Source: Lepus europaeus
Taxonomy: Eukaryota > Chordata > Mammalia > Lagomorpha > Leporidae
Assembly (NCBI RefSeq): GCF_033115175.1
Contig: NC_084836.1
Location: 68,185,297 to 68,249,296, forward strand
Direction of reading: 5' to 3'
Length of the DNA stretch: 64,000 nucleotides
Of the stretch, positions 1 to 11,200 are shown in pieces. How positions within the stretch are numbered: position 1 is the first letter of the stretch; each line of letters opens with the position of its first letter. The notes beneath the pieces are model-generated. The model was not told where the DNA came from and did not search any database. It saw nothing but the letters and a program-made list of their open reading frames with translations. The translations under genes were made by a program, and so were the position numbers.

Positions 1-770
1 CCCCACCCCAGAGCCCCCCAGCCCAGCAGCTTATGTGACAGCACCTCCAGGAGGGGCGGGCAGACTGCCCCGGACCCAAACAGCCCCAGAAGGGCTGAGT
101 CCCCCTCTGCATGTCTCTCCCAACCCCCACCCTGTCTCCCGCTTCCGCAGGAGCCGGGTGCTTCGGGCTCCTTCCAGGACCAGGAGCCGCTCATGCAGGT
201 CCGCAGAGAGGGTGGAGGTCCTCAGGGCTCCAATACAGGAGCCCCCACAAGGGGTGGAGCCAGGGAGGGGCGGGGGGACAAGGAAGGGGAGGGAGGAGGA
301 GGCAGGGCTGGGCGGGGCCCAGGAGTTCTGTTTGTTTTGGGCTCTTCTGCTGCTGTTCCAGTTCAGCAGCCAGAGCTGACAACCAGACACCTCCGCCAAC
401 TCTGCCCAAGGGGTCTTCGGCAGCGCCAGAGGGAGCCCCACAGCCTGAGCCCCCCTGGGCAGCAGGTCCCCCATTCTTCCACCAAGGCAGAATAGCCCTG
501 ACAAAAGCCACCTGATGCTCGATGCTCAAGCACAGAAACAGCCCCCCCACCCCCGGCCCCACAAGCTGAGCCTGGAACCCTGGGTCTTCACAGTTACCTG
601 AGACCCACCCACCCAGGTCGACCAGAAGGCCGGCAGAGGCACACAGGAGAACCAGGCCTCTGCCTTGGAGACTATGGCAATGGGCCAGGCCAAGGGATTG
701 CCCTAGGCAACCTCCTTCCCTGTCCCAAACAGAGAAACTGGGGCAGGCTGCTTGGGGCATCTACATCCCA
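1..770. other. Upstream flank, no gene seen
   Basis: GC-rich sequence that translates into several chance frames, with no recognisable protein, exon or repeat. It lies on the side where the human locus continues toward KRT7, but no KRT7 sequence is visible here. Confidence 0.5.
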
Positions 771-774
771 TTTC

Positions 775-1040
775 AGAATGCTTGGTCCCACTCTGTTCCC
801 ACTCCAGCTTCCTCCTCATGTGCACCCCGGGAGGCAGCAGCGATGGCTCAAGTACGTGGGTCCCTGGTCACCCACATGGGAGACCCGGATGGAGTTCCAG
901 ATCTGGTTTCAGCTGCACCTAGTCCTGGCATCTGGAGAGTAAACCAGCAGACAAGAGCTCGCTCGCTCTCCTTCTCGTTCTCTCTCTATAACTGTACCTT
1001 TCATGCCAATAAATAAATCTTTTTTAAAACAATTTTTAAT
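775..1040 (+). mobile_element. Old CSINE, 5' part degraded
   Basis: The 3' two-thirds of a lagomorph C SINE can be followed: the 'ggaggcagcag' to 'atggctcaagt' body, the 'cacatgggagacccggatgg' block, a CT-rich stretch and an 'aataaataaatctttt' tail. The tRNA-related head is too diverged to place exactly. Confidence 0.75.
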
Positions 1041-1682
1041 AAAAGCTTAGAGGCTAAGATAAGTTGTGTGGCCTGAGGCCAGGCCCACAGCCCCCGACCC
1101 CCCAGCCTCTTGCTGGGTGACCTTGGGCAAAGAAAGCTCTAGCACCCCCTCTCACATGTGCTTGTGGTGAGGAAGAAGGGGGCGTTGGGGTCATCCCCGC
1201 CCGGTGAGCTGTCACTCGGGCACTGGCGGAGCACACAGAGGTGACTGGCGTGGGGGAGGAGGGCAGGCCAGGCCTGACCACATGCCACTCAGATACCAGG
1301 CCAGGGTAAAGGGCCGCGGGTGGGTGTTGAGTGGGGGAGTTCAGCGGCCAGCGTATGGGAAGGGGGAAGCGCCTCTGGGGAGCTCTCTCTTCCCTTGGTC
1401 CCTTCCATCCCTGACCACCTAGGTCTCCCGCTCCGGCTCCCAGCACCCGGGGTGGGGTTAAGAGAGGGGAAACGCCTCCTGCTCCACCAGAGATGCAGGG
1501 GCCCAGGTGAGAGGAGGTGGGGGGGGGGCAAAAGGCAGAGGAGGCAGGGGGGTCATTATTCTCCAAGCCGTAGAGCTATAGGGGATGGCGGCCAACCCCC
1601 TGCAGGCCCCGTCAGCCTGGACAAGAGCACACTTCCGGGTCCTCTGCTGAGCGCTGTTGTATTCAACAACAATCCCAGAAGC

Positions 1683-1995
1683 TGGGGCCCGCGAGCGGCG
1701 CTGCGGGTTAAGCTGCCGCCGGTGATGCTGGCAGCCCGTATCAGAGTTCTGATTCCAGTCCCGGCTGCTCCACTTCCTGTCCAGCTCCCTGCTAAGGTGC
1801 CTGGGAAAGCAGCAGAAGATGGATGGCCCAAGTCCTTGGGCCCCTGCTGCCGATAGGGGAGAGACCCAAATGAAGCTCCTGGTTCCCAGCTCCTGGCTTT
1901 GGTCTCTGCCCAGCCCCAGCCATTGCAGTCATTTGGGGAGTGAACTAGCAAAAGGAAGTCCATCACTCTGCCTTGCAAATAAATTCTTTTTAAGG
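1683..1995 (+). mobile_element. CSINE, diverged full-length copy
   Basis: Head ('gggttaagctgccgccggtgatgctggcagc' type sequence), body and 'caaataaattcttttt' tail are all present with many substitutions. It abuts the next CSINE without a spacer. Confidence 0.85.
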
Positions 1996-2335
1996 GGCAG
2001 GTGCTGCAGCATAGTGGGTAAAGCCGCCGCCTGCAGTGCCAGCATCCCATATGGGTGCCAGTTCAAGTCTTGGCTGCTCCACTTCCCATCCAGCTCTCTG
2101 CTGTGGCCTGGAAAAGCATAGAAGATGGCCCAAGTGCTTGGGCTCTGCACCTGCATGGGAGATCCAGAAGAAACTCCTGGTTCCTGGCTCCAGCCGTTGC
2201 GGCCAATTGGGGAGTAAACCAGCAGATAGAAGACCTCTCTCTCTCTCTCTCTCTCTTCCTCTCCTTCTCTCTGTGAGTAACTGTGACTTTCAAGTAAAAT
2301 AAATAAACCTTTAAAAAATTATTTTTAAAAATGAA
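1996..2335 (+). mobile_element. CSINE, full length, abutting the previous copy
   Basis: Starts 'ggggcaggtgctgcagcata', runs through the standard body and a (TC)n tract, and ends in an A/T-rich tail near 2335. It is less diverged than its left neighbour, so it probably landed in or just behind that copy's A-tail. Confidence 0.9.
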
Positions 2336-2520
2336 AATAAATAAATCTTTTTCAAACACCAGTCACCATCAGTCTAACAAGTCCTGAATCCATCACTCGC
2401 CCAAAGCCAAGGACTCCAAGCCTCCGCGATATGGGTGCACACATAGCAGGCCCTCCATAAATGATATCAATATGATTACCAATAAATGATAGGGCGAAGG
2501 CAGGAGGAGAGGAGAGAGAG

Positions 2521-2547
2521 CGGGGGTGGGTGGGGGAGGGGAGGAGA
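2521..2547 (+). other. G-rich tract, quadruplex-capable
   Basis: Runs of three to five G separated by single T or A residues ('gggggtgggtgggggagggg'), about 600 bp upstream of the KRT80 start. Whether it folds or acts is unknown. Confidence 0.4.
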
Positions 2548-2877
2548 GATAAGCCACACGGAGTGTTTGGCAGCCAGAACCAAAAGAAAGGAGGTGCTGT
2601 TTTCCAGTGCCAGGCTGGCACGGGGCCCGGGGCAGCTGCCTCCCACTTGGAACTCAGGGCTGGCCGGCCTCATCTTTTCCAGAAGTATGCAAGCCAAGCT
2701 GTGTCACCTTGCAGGTATGCAGCAAGGTCTGGGGCCAGAGGCACGCGCTCGCTTGCTCTTTCCGCCGCTGCTTCTTGGAGTCTCCCCATTCCCAACCCCC
2801 CCCTCCCCAAGCCAGCCCTGACTCCCTGAGCCAGGCTTGCCTAGGCTTTGGGGGGCATCTGGGACCAGCCCCCTCTG

Positions 2878-3075
2878 CAGACAACTCTACCCCCCACCCC
2901 ACCCCACCCCCCGGCGGCGAGGGAGATCCTGCGTGGTGCTGGGGGCGGGGCGGGCACGCCACAGCATCCAACAGGTTGGTCTGGCTGCGAGGCGTCCCGC
3001 CCTCCTGCTGTAATGAGCACTGTACAACAGGTGTTTGCACCTCAGTCCCCAGCCTGTCCTGGCAGCGACAGGAGC
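2878..3075 (+). promoter_or_regulatory. KRT80: KRT80 proximal promoter (GC-rich, no TATA)
   Basis: The 270 bp before the KRT80 ATG hold repeated CACCC/CCACCC boxes at 2889-2911 and overlapping GC boxes at 2940-2954, typical SP/KLF sites. No TATA box is evident. The start site is not visible from sequence; if the 5' UTR is about 100 nt it would lie around 3040-3060. Assignment as promoter is by position and composition only. Confidence 0.5.
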
Positions 3076-3147
3076 TTGCCATCCGTCGTCGGAGTCTCCC
3101 TCGCTCGCTCGCCCCTGGGCCCTGCCGCTGCCGGGCCGGGGGGCGCC

Positions 3148-3447
3148 ATGGCCTGCCGCTCCTGCGTCGTTGGCTTCGACAGCCTCAGCGACTGTGAGGT
3201 GACCCCGGCAGGCAGCCCCCGGCCTGGGACCTCGGGATGGGGCCGCTGTGGGGCCCCGGGGCCGAGCTTCAGCTCCCGCAGCCTCACGGGCTGCTGGCCC
3301 ACGGGCACCATTCCCAAGGTGACCGTGAACCCCAGCCTGCTGGTGCCCCTGGACCTCAAGGTGGACCCAGCCCTGCAACAGCAGAAGACCCAGGAGAAAG
3401 AGGAGATGAAGGTGCTCAATGACAAATTCGCCTCCCTGATTGGCAAG
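3148..3447 (+). CDS. KRT80: KRT80 coding exon 1
   Basis: Encodes residues 1-100: the whole head and most of the helix-initiation motif. It ends AAG|gtgagc in phase 0. The head is short and lacks the glycine loops of epidermal keratins, as expected for KRT80. Confidence 0.96.
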
Positions 3448-5230
3448 GTGAGCAGAAGCGGGAGTGGGGGTCCCAGCGGCCCCCCAGCAGGTGGCCGAGG
3501 TCAGCCAGCCCCAGCTTAGGTCAGCGGCCCCGCCCCTGCCCGCAGCCAATGGCAGGCGGCGCTGCTACCCCGAGGAGGCGGGCTCCACCGTGCCGGTGAC
3601 CTTCCTGGCGGTCCCTTAAAGGCAGCCCTGCTCAGAAGCCCGGTTCAGGGCCACCAAGGGGTGCGGGGCCCTGTGTGTGGAGGCAGGAAGGTAGGTGGGA
3701 GAGGGTGGGTGCCTCTGGTTGGAACCAGACAAACAGCATGTTTGTGCCCCATGCCACTCCCCCAAAGTCCCAGGATGGAGTCCCGGCACCCCAACCCTCA
3801 CATGTCCTGCACCCCACTGCCCATGGCCTGCAACTGGCCATGGGGCAAGGGCACCAATTCTCTTCCCCAAGCAAGGGAGCCCCCCCAGAGAAGTCCCGTC
3901 CACCTCCCCGGCCTCCCTGCCCCAATAAGCCTCTCTGGCCAGCCCTCCGCTCCACTGTCTCCTGCCCACTGTGTCTGCCCACTGGACTGATCCTCCCTGG
4001 AAACGCACAACCCAGCCACTCACCCCGGCTCCTCCCTGCCTGCGTCTTGGTCTCTCTGAGGCTGACTCTGGGGTGCTCATCTCTCCCATGAGGTGGGAGC
4101 TTACAGACAGAGGAGGCAGAGGGAGGCGAGCTGCACACACCAAGCCCCTGCCCGGGGTTTAGCCTCTACACGGACATGGCCGGGGCGATGTCACCTACCC
4201 ACACAGCACCCCTGCAGATGGGCAGATGGAGGCCCAGAGAGGCTGGGTGCCTTGCCCAAGGGCACACAGCAAGTGGCGCCATCTGGATTTGAACTCAAGC
4301 CTGTGAGAGACAAAGTCGGTGCTCTCTGGGACGGAGACCGATGCTTTCCCTGCCTCCCGCCCTGTTCTGGGCCCTGGAGCCGAATTTTTTCCTCTGCACT
4401 GAGTGGCCAGGCGGGGGCCATGCAGTGAGAGGACAAGGGTGTGCTGGGCTCGGAGGGAAGGCGCCTCCGCCCCACACCTGGCTGAATCCCTTAGAAGGAG
4501 CGCCTCGCCTCACCAAGCTGTGTCATCCAGCTCCAGTGGGTGGCTTTGCTCCCCATAGCACCCTGGGCCTCTGCCATGGTGGTGGGAGCCAGGGTTGGCA
4601 GAGGGCGGGGAGGGGGGCCCTTGGGGCGGAGTCCTGCAGCTGAATTGGACCTCGGCCTTGACATGGGGTGCCCTTCTGGGCCAGGGGTGGGGGAGACTCA
4701 GGGAGCTGGGGGTGCCAACCCTTTGGGGGGCTCTGCCCCGAGAGCCCCCACTCCAGCAGGGGAGATCTGTTTGCTCCCATCCCTCCCCAACTCCGAGGGC
4801 CCCGGGAGGAAGCAGGCAGCCGATGAGAGTGGGACCCCTGCAGAAGCATGATGGGGGTTGACTCCTGGCTGCACCACAGCTGTGCAACCTCAGGCAAATG
4901 TCTCCACCTCTCTGTTCCCCCAGGATCCCCTGGGCAATGCGCCGCTTGTCAGGACCAGATGGGATAATTTTTGAAAAGCAGCTAGGACCTTGCTGGCATG
5001 TAGCGAGTGTTCTATAAACACTCTACGTGTGGAAAAAGATACAACCAAGCCCTGCCCGTGAGATTCAGTGGCCCCCCTGGGGAATGGAGCAGACCCTCCC
5101 CCCCATCACAGGAACAGGACCTGTGTGGCCCGGACGCTCGCCCTGGAGCCTGGGGGACTGGACCCTCCCAGGTGGTCAGCCTCCTGCCCCAGTCAGGAGC
5201 TGTAGTTTAGCAGACTCAAGCACCAATACA

Positions 5231-5281
<51 letters not shown>

Positions 5282-8200
5282 TATATATATTCCTCCCCCC
5301 AGGACTCTGCCCTGGCCTGGCCAGTGCCATGGAGTCAGTTCTGGGCCTCCAGGCCTCAGTTTCCCCATCTGCAGAGTGGGGAGGCAGAGAGAGCTGGCCT
5401 TTGTTCCCAGGGGCCGCTGGTCAAGCTGCCATTGTATAAGGACAGGGGCTCCGGCCAGAACGGGGAGGAGGAGGAGGAGGAGGAGGAGGAGGAGCGAGCG
5501 GCGACGCTCAGCACCCTCCTGGGTGGGAAGCAGTCACCCTGCACCTCTCAGAGCGCAGGAATCCTCAGCCTCCCTGGGTCTCTGTTCCGAGAAGGAGGAG
5601 ACTCTCTGCAGGAGAGGCCCTGGGTGGCGGTGGCCACAGAAAATCCACCAAGGGGAGAGGGAGACGGGAGCTGCCCTTGGTCCCCTAGGATAACAAGTGC
5701 ATTCCGGCTGAACTGGCTGACCAGAGCCACACGCTCAGGTTGGAGCTGGAGCATGCGAGAGTGAGGTTAGACTAAAGGAAGGACTTCCTGGTGTGAAGGT
5801 TTCTCTGCTGCTCCTGGGTGGAGGAAGGAGCCTCCCGTATCTCCTCTCGCCCCACCCTCAGTGTAAACACGCGGCTCTGCTTGTCAAAACAGAGGCGAGG
5901 TGGGGTGAGCAGGTACCTCCCCCCCAACACTCCCTCTCACATACAAAGCAGGGCACCCTCCTGACCTCCATCCCTACGGAACCTGTCTGGCTGTGATCTC
6001 GGCAGACAGCAGGCGTAAGGTCAGCTTCATGCAGAACTTACCTGTATGGGTGGGAGCTTGGCCATCGTCCTGTGCTCCTGCTGGGGGAGTGGCAAAGGGG
6101 GCTCCCAAGGGCATCAGCATGTTGGGGAGAAGCCCAAGGATGTGCTCAAGGCTGAGACGGAGAGGGGTGGGGAGACCCCTCCTCTGGTAACAAGGGACAC
6201 AGGGCACCGGCCCAGAGGCTGCTGGTCGCTCTGCCAGGCACCAGTGCCCTGCAGCATCCCAGCCGGGGCAGGAAGAGGCCCAGCCGCCCGCCTGTGGCTG
6301 CAGGGGACAGAGCTAGACTTAGCAGCGTGGCGTCCTCGGGACCAACACAGCCTGCACGGTGCAGGAGCCAGGCCGCAGCCGGCCCCTCACCTCGGCAGCT
6401 ACCCACAGCCTGGGCACCAAGGGGGCAGAGGGCTCCCGGGCCACCGCGGCTCAGGACAAACGAGGGGCACATAGCTGAGGGTCTGGGTGGAAAGAAGAGG
6501 TATCTTTCAGGCTCAGCCGGGAGGGGGCGGGGGGTGCTTCCTGCAGGTGCACACATGGGGGGGGGGGGCGGGTAGCCAGGCCCTGGGAGGAGGGTCAGGG
6601 AAGCGTTCCTGAGAGAGAGAGAGAGAGAGAGAAAGGCTGGGGGCACAGGCAGGAGAGCCCTGGGCCCAGTGGAGCTGGACTCGGGGTAGGGGGGAGAGGA
6701 CCCCAGGAGGGACCCTGACAGCCACAGAAGCCCCTTCAGGAGTAGGAGGAGGTGGGAGGGAGACAGAGCAGGAGAGGGGCAGCAGGGCTCAGCACAAAGC
6801 CAGCCCCCCCCCGCCGAAAGCCAAAGCCCATCCCAGAACAGGGAAGCTGGGGTCCCGGGACCCACAGTGGCCCCAGCCACAGCCAGGGGACCCAAGTGCC
6901 TGGATTCCAGGCCTGGCTCTGCCCAGTGCCAATTTTGCCAAGCTCCTTGCCTCTGGGCACCTGGTTGGCTTGTCCGTAACACACCATTGATGGCTCCTCG
7001 CAAGGACTTAGCAAGTTAAAGATGCCAGGCCCGCACACAGTAGGCGCCACATAAGCGTTTGCTATTGATACTTCATCCAAGCGGTCCCTGGATTCTTCCC
7101 CCCAGCAGCTGTCAGAGGTTGTTCTAGCTGGGGAAACTGAGGCTCTGGCTGGGGCAGGGCGGGGCAGGGGCTGCGACAAGTCTGGGGCTGTCCAGAGGAT
7201 TAGTCCTTACTGAAACACTAACAAGGCCCTGAGTTTCCAAAATAGGATGAGACCAGGCTAGCTGCAGCCAGGAGGGGGCAGCTGAGCCCAGGACAGCCCA
7301 TGTTCCCTGGGGTCTCCCACCCCAGCCCACAAGGCCCAGGAGAGCCTGCCAGACGCTTCGGCACCCTGGTTCCCCCTGCTGGGTGGCTCCACCTCAATCA
7401 GATCCTCTCCGATCTTGGCACCCTCAGCTGATCAGTGTTTGTCCCAGGAGGCGCACTCCGAACACGCAGGGCCCCGGGGGTGGACATGCACAGATGAGCC
7501 GCCGCCTCCCAGGAAGCACACCCCCCCGCCCGCCCACGCACGGGAGCACCCACACCTGGCCCACTCAGTGCCCTCCTCGTTGTCCCAGGTGCAAGCCCTG
7601 GAGCAGCGTAACCAGCTGCTGGAGACCCGCTGGAGCTTCCTACAGGGCCAGGACCCCACCACCTTCGACCTGGGGCACCACTACGAGGAGTACCAGGGCC
7701 GGCTGCAGGAGGAGCTGCGCGCCGTGAGCCAGGAGCGGGCACAGCTCGAGGCCAACCTGCTGCAGGTGCTACAGAAGGTGGAGGAGTTTCGAATCAGGTA
7801 GGGACCACCAGCCGGCTGGGACGGAGGGCGGGGACCCAGCTGTCCTCAGGCTGGGAGGCCTGGCCCTGCATGAGGCTTTATTTTTTCTAAAGATTTATTT
7901 TATTTATTTGAAAGTCAAAGTTACAGAGAGAGAGAGAGAGAGGTCCTCCATCCACTGGTTCACTCCCCAGATGGCCACAATGGCTGGAGCTGTACCCATC
8001 CGAAGCCAGGAGCTTCTTCTGGGTCTCCCACGTGGGTGCAGGGTCCCAAGCACCTGGGCCATCTTCCACTGCTATCCCATGCCATAGCAGAGAGCTGGAT
8101 AGGAAGCGGAGCAGCCGGGTCTCGAACTGGCGCCCATATGGGATGCCAGCGCTTCAGGCCAGGGTGTTAACCCACTGCCCCACAGCACCGGCCCCATCTT

Positions 8201-11200
8201 TATTCTTTATTGAGAGCCTGGTACACGCCAGGCGCTGCACACACTTGCGGGATACCGCGGTAAACCTGCAGCCGCGTGGGCTGGGGGAATTATGTCACCA
8301 CTAGAACCACACAGGGGTTTCTGCTGGGGATGTGGCTGTGGATTTTTGTCTCGAGTGGGCTGGAGAGGAGAGGCACATGACCAGGGTGCGAGCCGGGGAT
8401 GGGAGAGCATGGCTTCGTAGGTCAAGGCGTGCCAAGCCTTGACGGGGACTGCGAAGTAGAGAGGTATGGGAGACAGGGCTTAAAGGGACAGGCAGAGAGC
8501 CGGGGGGCAGTACGGCCCAGTGGTTACAGCTGCAGGCTCGGGAGGCGGGTGAGTCCTTGCCCCCAGCCCGCCCCAGCGTGGAGGCCTTGGGCAGTGTACT
8601 GAACTCTGTACCTCGGCTCCCTTCAGCCATGAAGGGCAGTGGTGACGGTTGATGTCCTCAAGACAGGCCCGAGGAGGTAGCCGGCAGTTCAGCACGCTCT
8701 AGTGGGCTGGGGCAGGGGGCCTGGGCTGAGGCTGAGTTTGCCCAGCCCCTGTCTCTAACCCCTGCCTTCCCTGTCCTAGGGAAACACACACAGCACATCC
8801 GCTGGGAGCTGTCCAAGTTCCCGATACCCCACCGAGACCCTAACAAGGAGGGCCAGGTGGTTCGCCTGGATCCCCTTCCGGTTCCCACGGACGCCCTATA
8901 GATCTTTAGCCTACAAAGGATGGGAGAACAGCAGAGCCGAGTGGGAGTCTGGGGGCCTCCTTGTGTGGAGAAGAGAACTGAGACCAGAGAGGGCAGGGCT
9001 CGTCCTTAAACACACAGCCAGGCACGCTGTGTCCCACCCCGAGCCTCGGCCAGTGGCCGCACACGGCTACTCCCAGCCTCCCAGCCTTTGTAACTACAAG
9101 TTCTGTCCGGATGCCTCGCATTGTTCTCAGCAGGCTCCGCCCCCCGTTGGGCCTGCAGCCGGCTCTCCCAGAGCCTGCTGTCTGTTCACTGGGCCCACTG
9201 GGCTCAGGGCCTCTCTTCCCCTCTCTGAGCCCGCCGGCCTGGCCACAGGGTGTGTGGGGCTGCAGGGGGAACCTGCAGCCTGGCAGTGCACAGCCCAGGG
9301 TGGGGGAGGCCCCCAGGGCCGGGAGGCGCCAGGCGGAGCCCTGACAGGGAGGGGCTGGGCCCTACCTCTGCCGGCGATGAGATCAGCTCTGGTTCCCAGG
9401 AATAAACAAAGGGGAGACGGGGCTGTGCACAGTTTGGGAGCTGGGTGCTGAGGATGGGGAAGAAGGCGGGCATCGTGCGGGGTAGCAGGGACCCCCAAGG
9501 ACGGGCCGGTCGAACCCTTCTGTTTACTGAGGACAAAGCAGAGGCCCAGCTCGTGCCAAGGGGCTCAGAGATGGCGTAGACAGGGGTGCAAGCTGCTCAG
9601 GGTACTAGAGCGTGGGGAAGGGCTGGCTGGGGGGAGCCCAGTCAAATCAGGCGCGAGATGAACTGGAGCAAGGTCGCCTGCCTCCTGGGGAAGCTGAGGC
9701 GGTAGCCTTAAGGTGACTGGCGCCCAGCGTCTGACCCCAGCCCCAGGATCCTGCTATGCCACCAGCCTCTCCCAGGGCTCAAGCCTTGGCAGGCCCCAGC
9801 CCACTGCCCCCAAACCCAGCCAGAGGTCCAGGGAGAGAGCAGAGCTGGCCTGGCAGGCTTGCTGGGGTAGGGGCGCGCCCCCTGGTCTGCCCTTCCCTGG
9901 CATGTCTCTCTGTGCCCTGGGAGGGTCCTCAGAGCCGCAGAGAAGCCCCTGTGCCCCCTTGCCGGCCCCACCTCTGTGCCCCTTTCTCGGTAGCCTAGGC
10001 TGCAACCCAGGGGTTGGGCGGCTCCACCAAGACTTGGAGGCCCCAACCCCAGGCACCAGCTTCCCTCTTAAGGCTTTGCATGGGACAGAGCTAAAAACAG
10101 ATCGGGTCAGGGAGAGGACAGGCCCCCAGCATTGGGAAATCCCTGGTGGACCCAGCAAAGGTGAGGTGTCTGATAAGGGGGCAGGAGGGGCGCACACCAG
10201 GGGGCAGTGTGGGGAGAGGCAAGGAGGGGGCTGGGCGCTTGGCAGATCTCCACCCCCAGCCTGACTCCAGCGGGAAGCCTTTTTTTTTTTTTTTTTTTTT
10301 TTTTGAAAGACAGGGTTAGAGAGAGAGGTAGAGACAGAGAGAGAGAGGTCTTCCATCCACTGGTTCACTCCCCAGATGGCCGCAATGGCTGGAGCTGCAC
10401 CAATCCGAAGCCAGGAGCTAATTCTGGGTCTCCCATGCAGGTGCAGGGCCCCAAGGACTTGGGCCATCTTCTACTGCTTTCCCAGGCCATAGCAGAGAGC
10501 TGGATCAGAAGTGGAACAGCTGGGACTAGAACCAGAGCCTATATGGGATGCCAGCGCTTCAGGCCAGGGCTTTAACCCGCTGCATCACAGCACTGGCTCC
10601 TAGCAGGAAGCCTTTGGAGTCAGCCAGCCCCTAGAATTTATGCAGGGTGTGTAGAGGATGTCAGAGGCCACAGCAGGTGCAGGGGCACCACGTGCCGCTG
10701 TGGAGACATCAGCCTGCTGCATCCGCACGCCATGCCACCAGGAGTGCCACGCCCCCAAGGCTCACACAAGAGCTGAGGTCCCAGGATTGTGAGACCATGC
10801 AGCTCCCAAGCCCCCTCCCTAACCAGCCATGACCTCCCTGGTAGAAGGGGCCCATGGCATCCCATAGCTGGGGCTTGGGCAGGGTATGGATGAAGCGCCC
10901 GGCACACGGGAGGCGTGGCTAGGGGGTACCTGGCGCTCCCTTCCAGGCGTTTTTGCTCTGCTGGGCAGGCCGCCCCCCACCCCACCCCTGCGCACATCTG
11001 CCCAGCGCCCTCACAGCCCTGAGCGACAGGCGGAAGCCAAGGCCGAACCAGGCAGGGAGGAGGACACGCTTGGTGCCTGTGGGTCCAGCCCTGGCACTCC
11101 ACAGGGCCAACACGAGGGCAGCCGGGCAGGCGGCAGAGGGACGCTGCCCTTGCTGGGAGGTCAGAGACCCGGGCAGGCAGGCGGCTGTAATTAGAGCCGC

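Larger units (their letters stand above)
3448..7588 (+). other. KRT80: KRT80 intron 1
   Basis: A 4.1 kb intron with donor gtgagc and acceptor cgttgtcccag. It contains MIR fragments, an AT/AC dinucleotide tract, a GGA tract and G-rich runs. No other gene is seen in it. Confidence 0.9.

Noticed and set aside
1996-2100. tRNA gene from A-box/B-box-like sequence ('ggttcgagtcc' type) in SINE heads
   Set aside because: These are the tRNA-derived heads of CSINEs, here and at every other copy. No cloverleaf with an intact anticodon arm is seen.
2848-3147. In-frame extension of KRT80 exon 1 upstream of [10 protein letters not shown]
   Set aside because: The frame is open, but the sequence is promoter-like and GC-boxed. 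The family start is at 3148 in a strong Kozak context.
5234-5291. CRISPR-like or regulatory repeat at the TA/CA tract
   Set aside because: A simple dinucleotide microsatellite. The window is mammalian and no spacer-repeat structure exists.
7371-7384. CTCF-like 'ttccccctgctggg'
   Set aside because: Lacks the GGC that follows the AGRK core on the reverse strand, so it was not counted.
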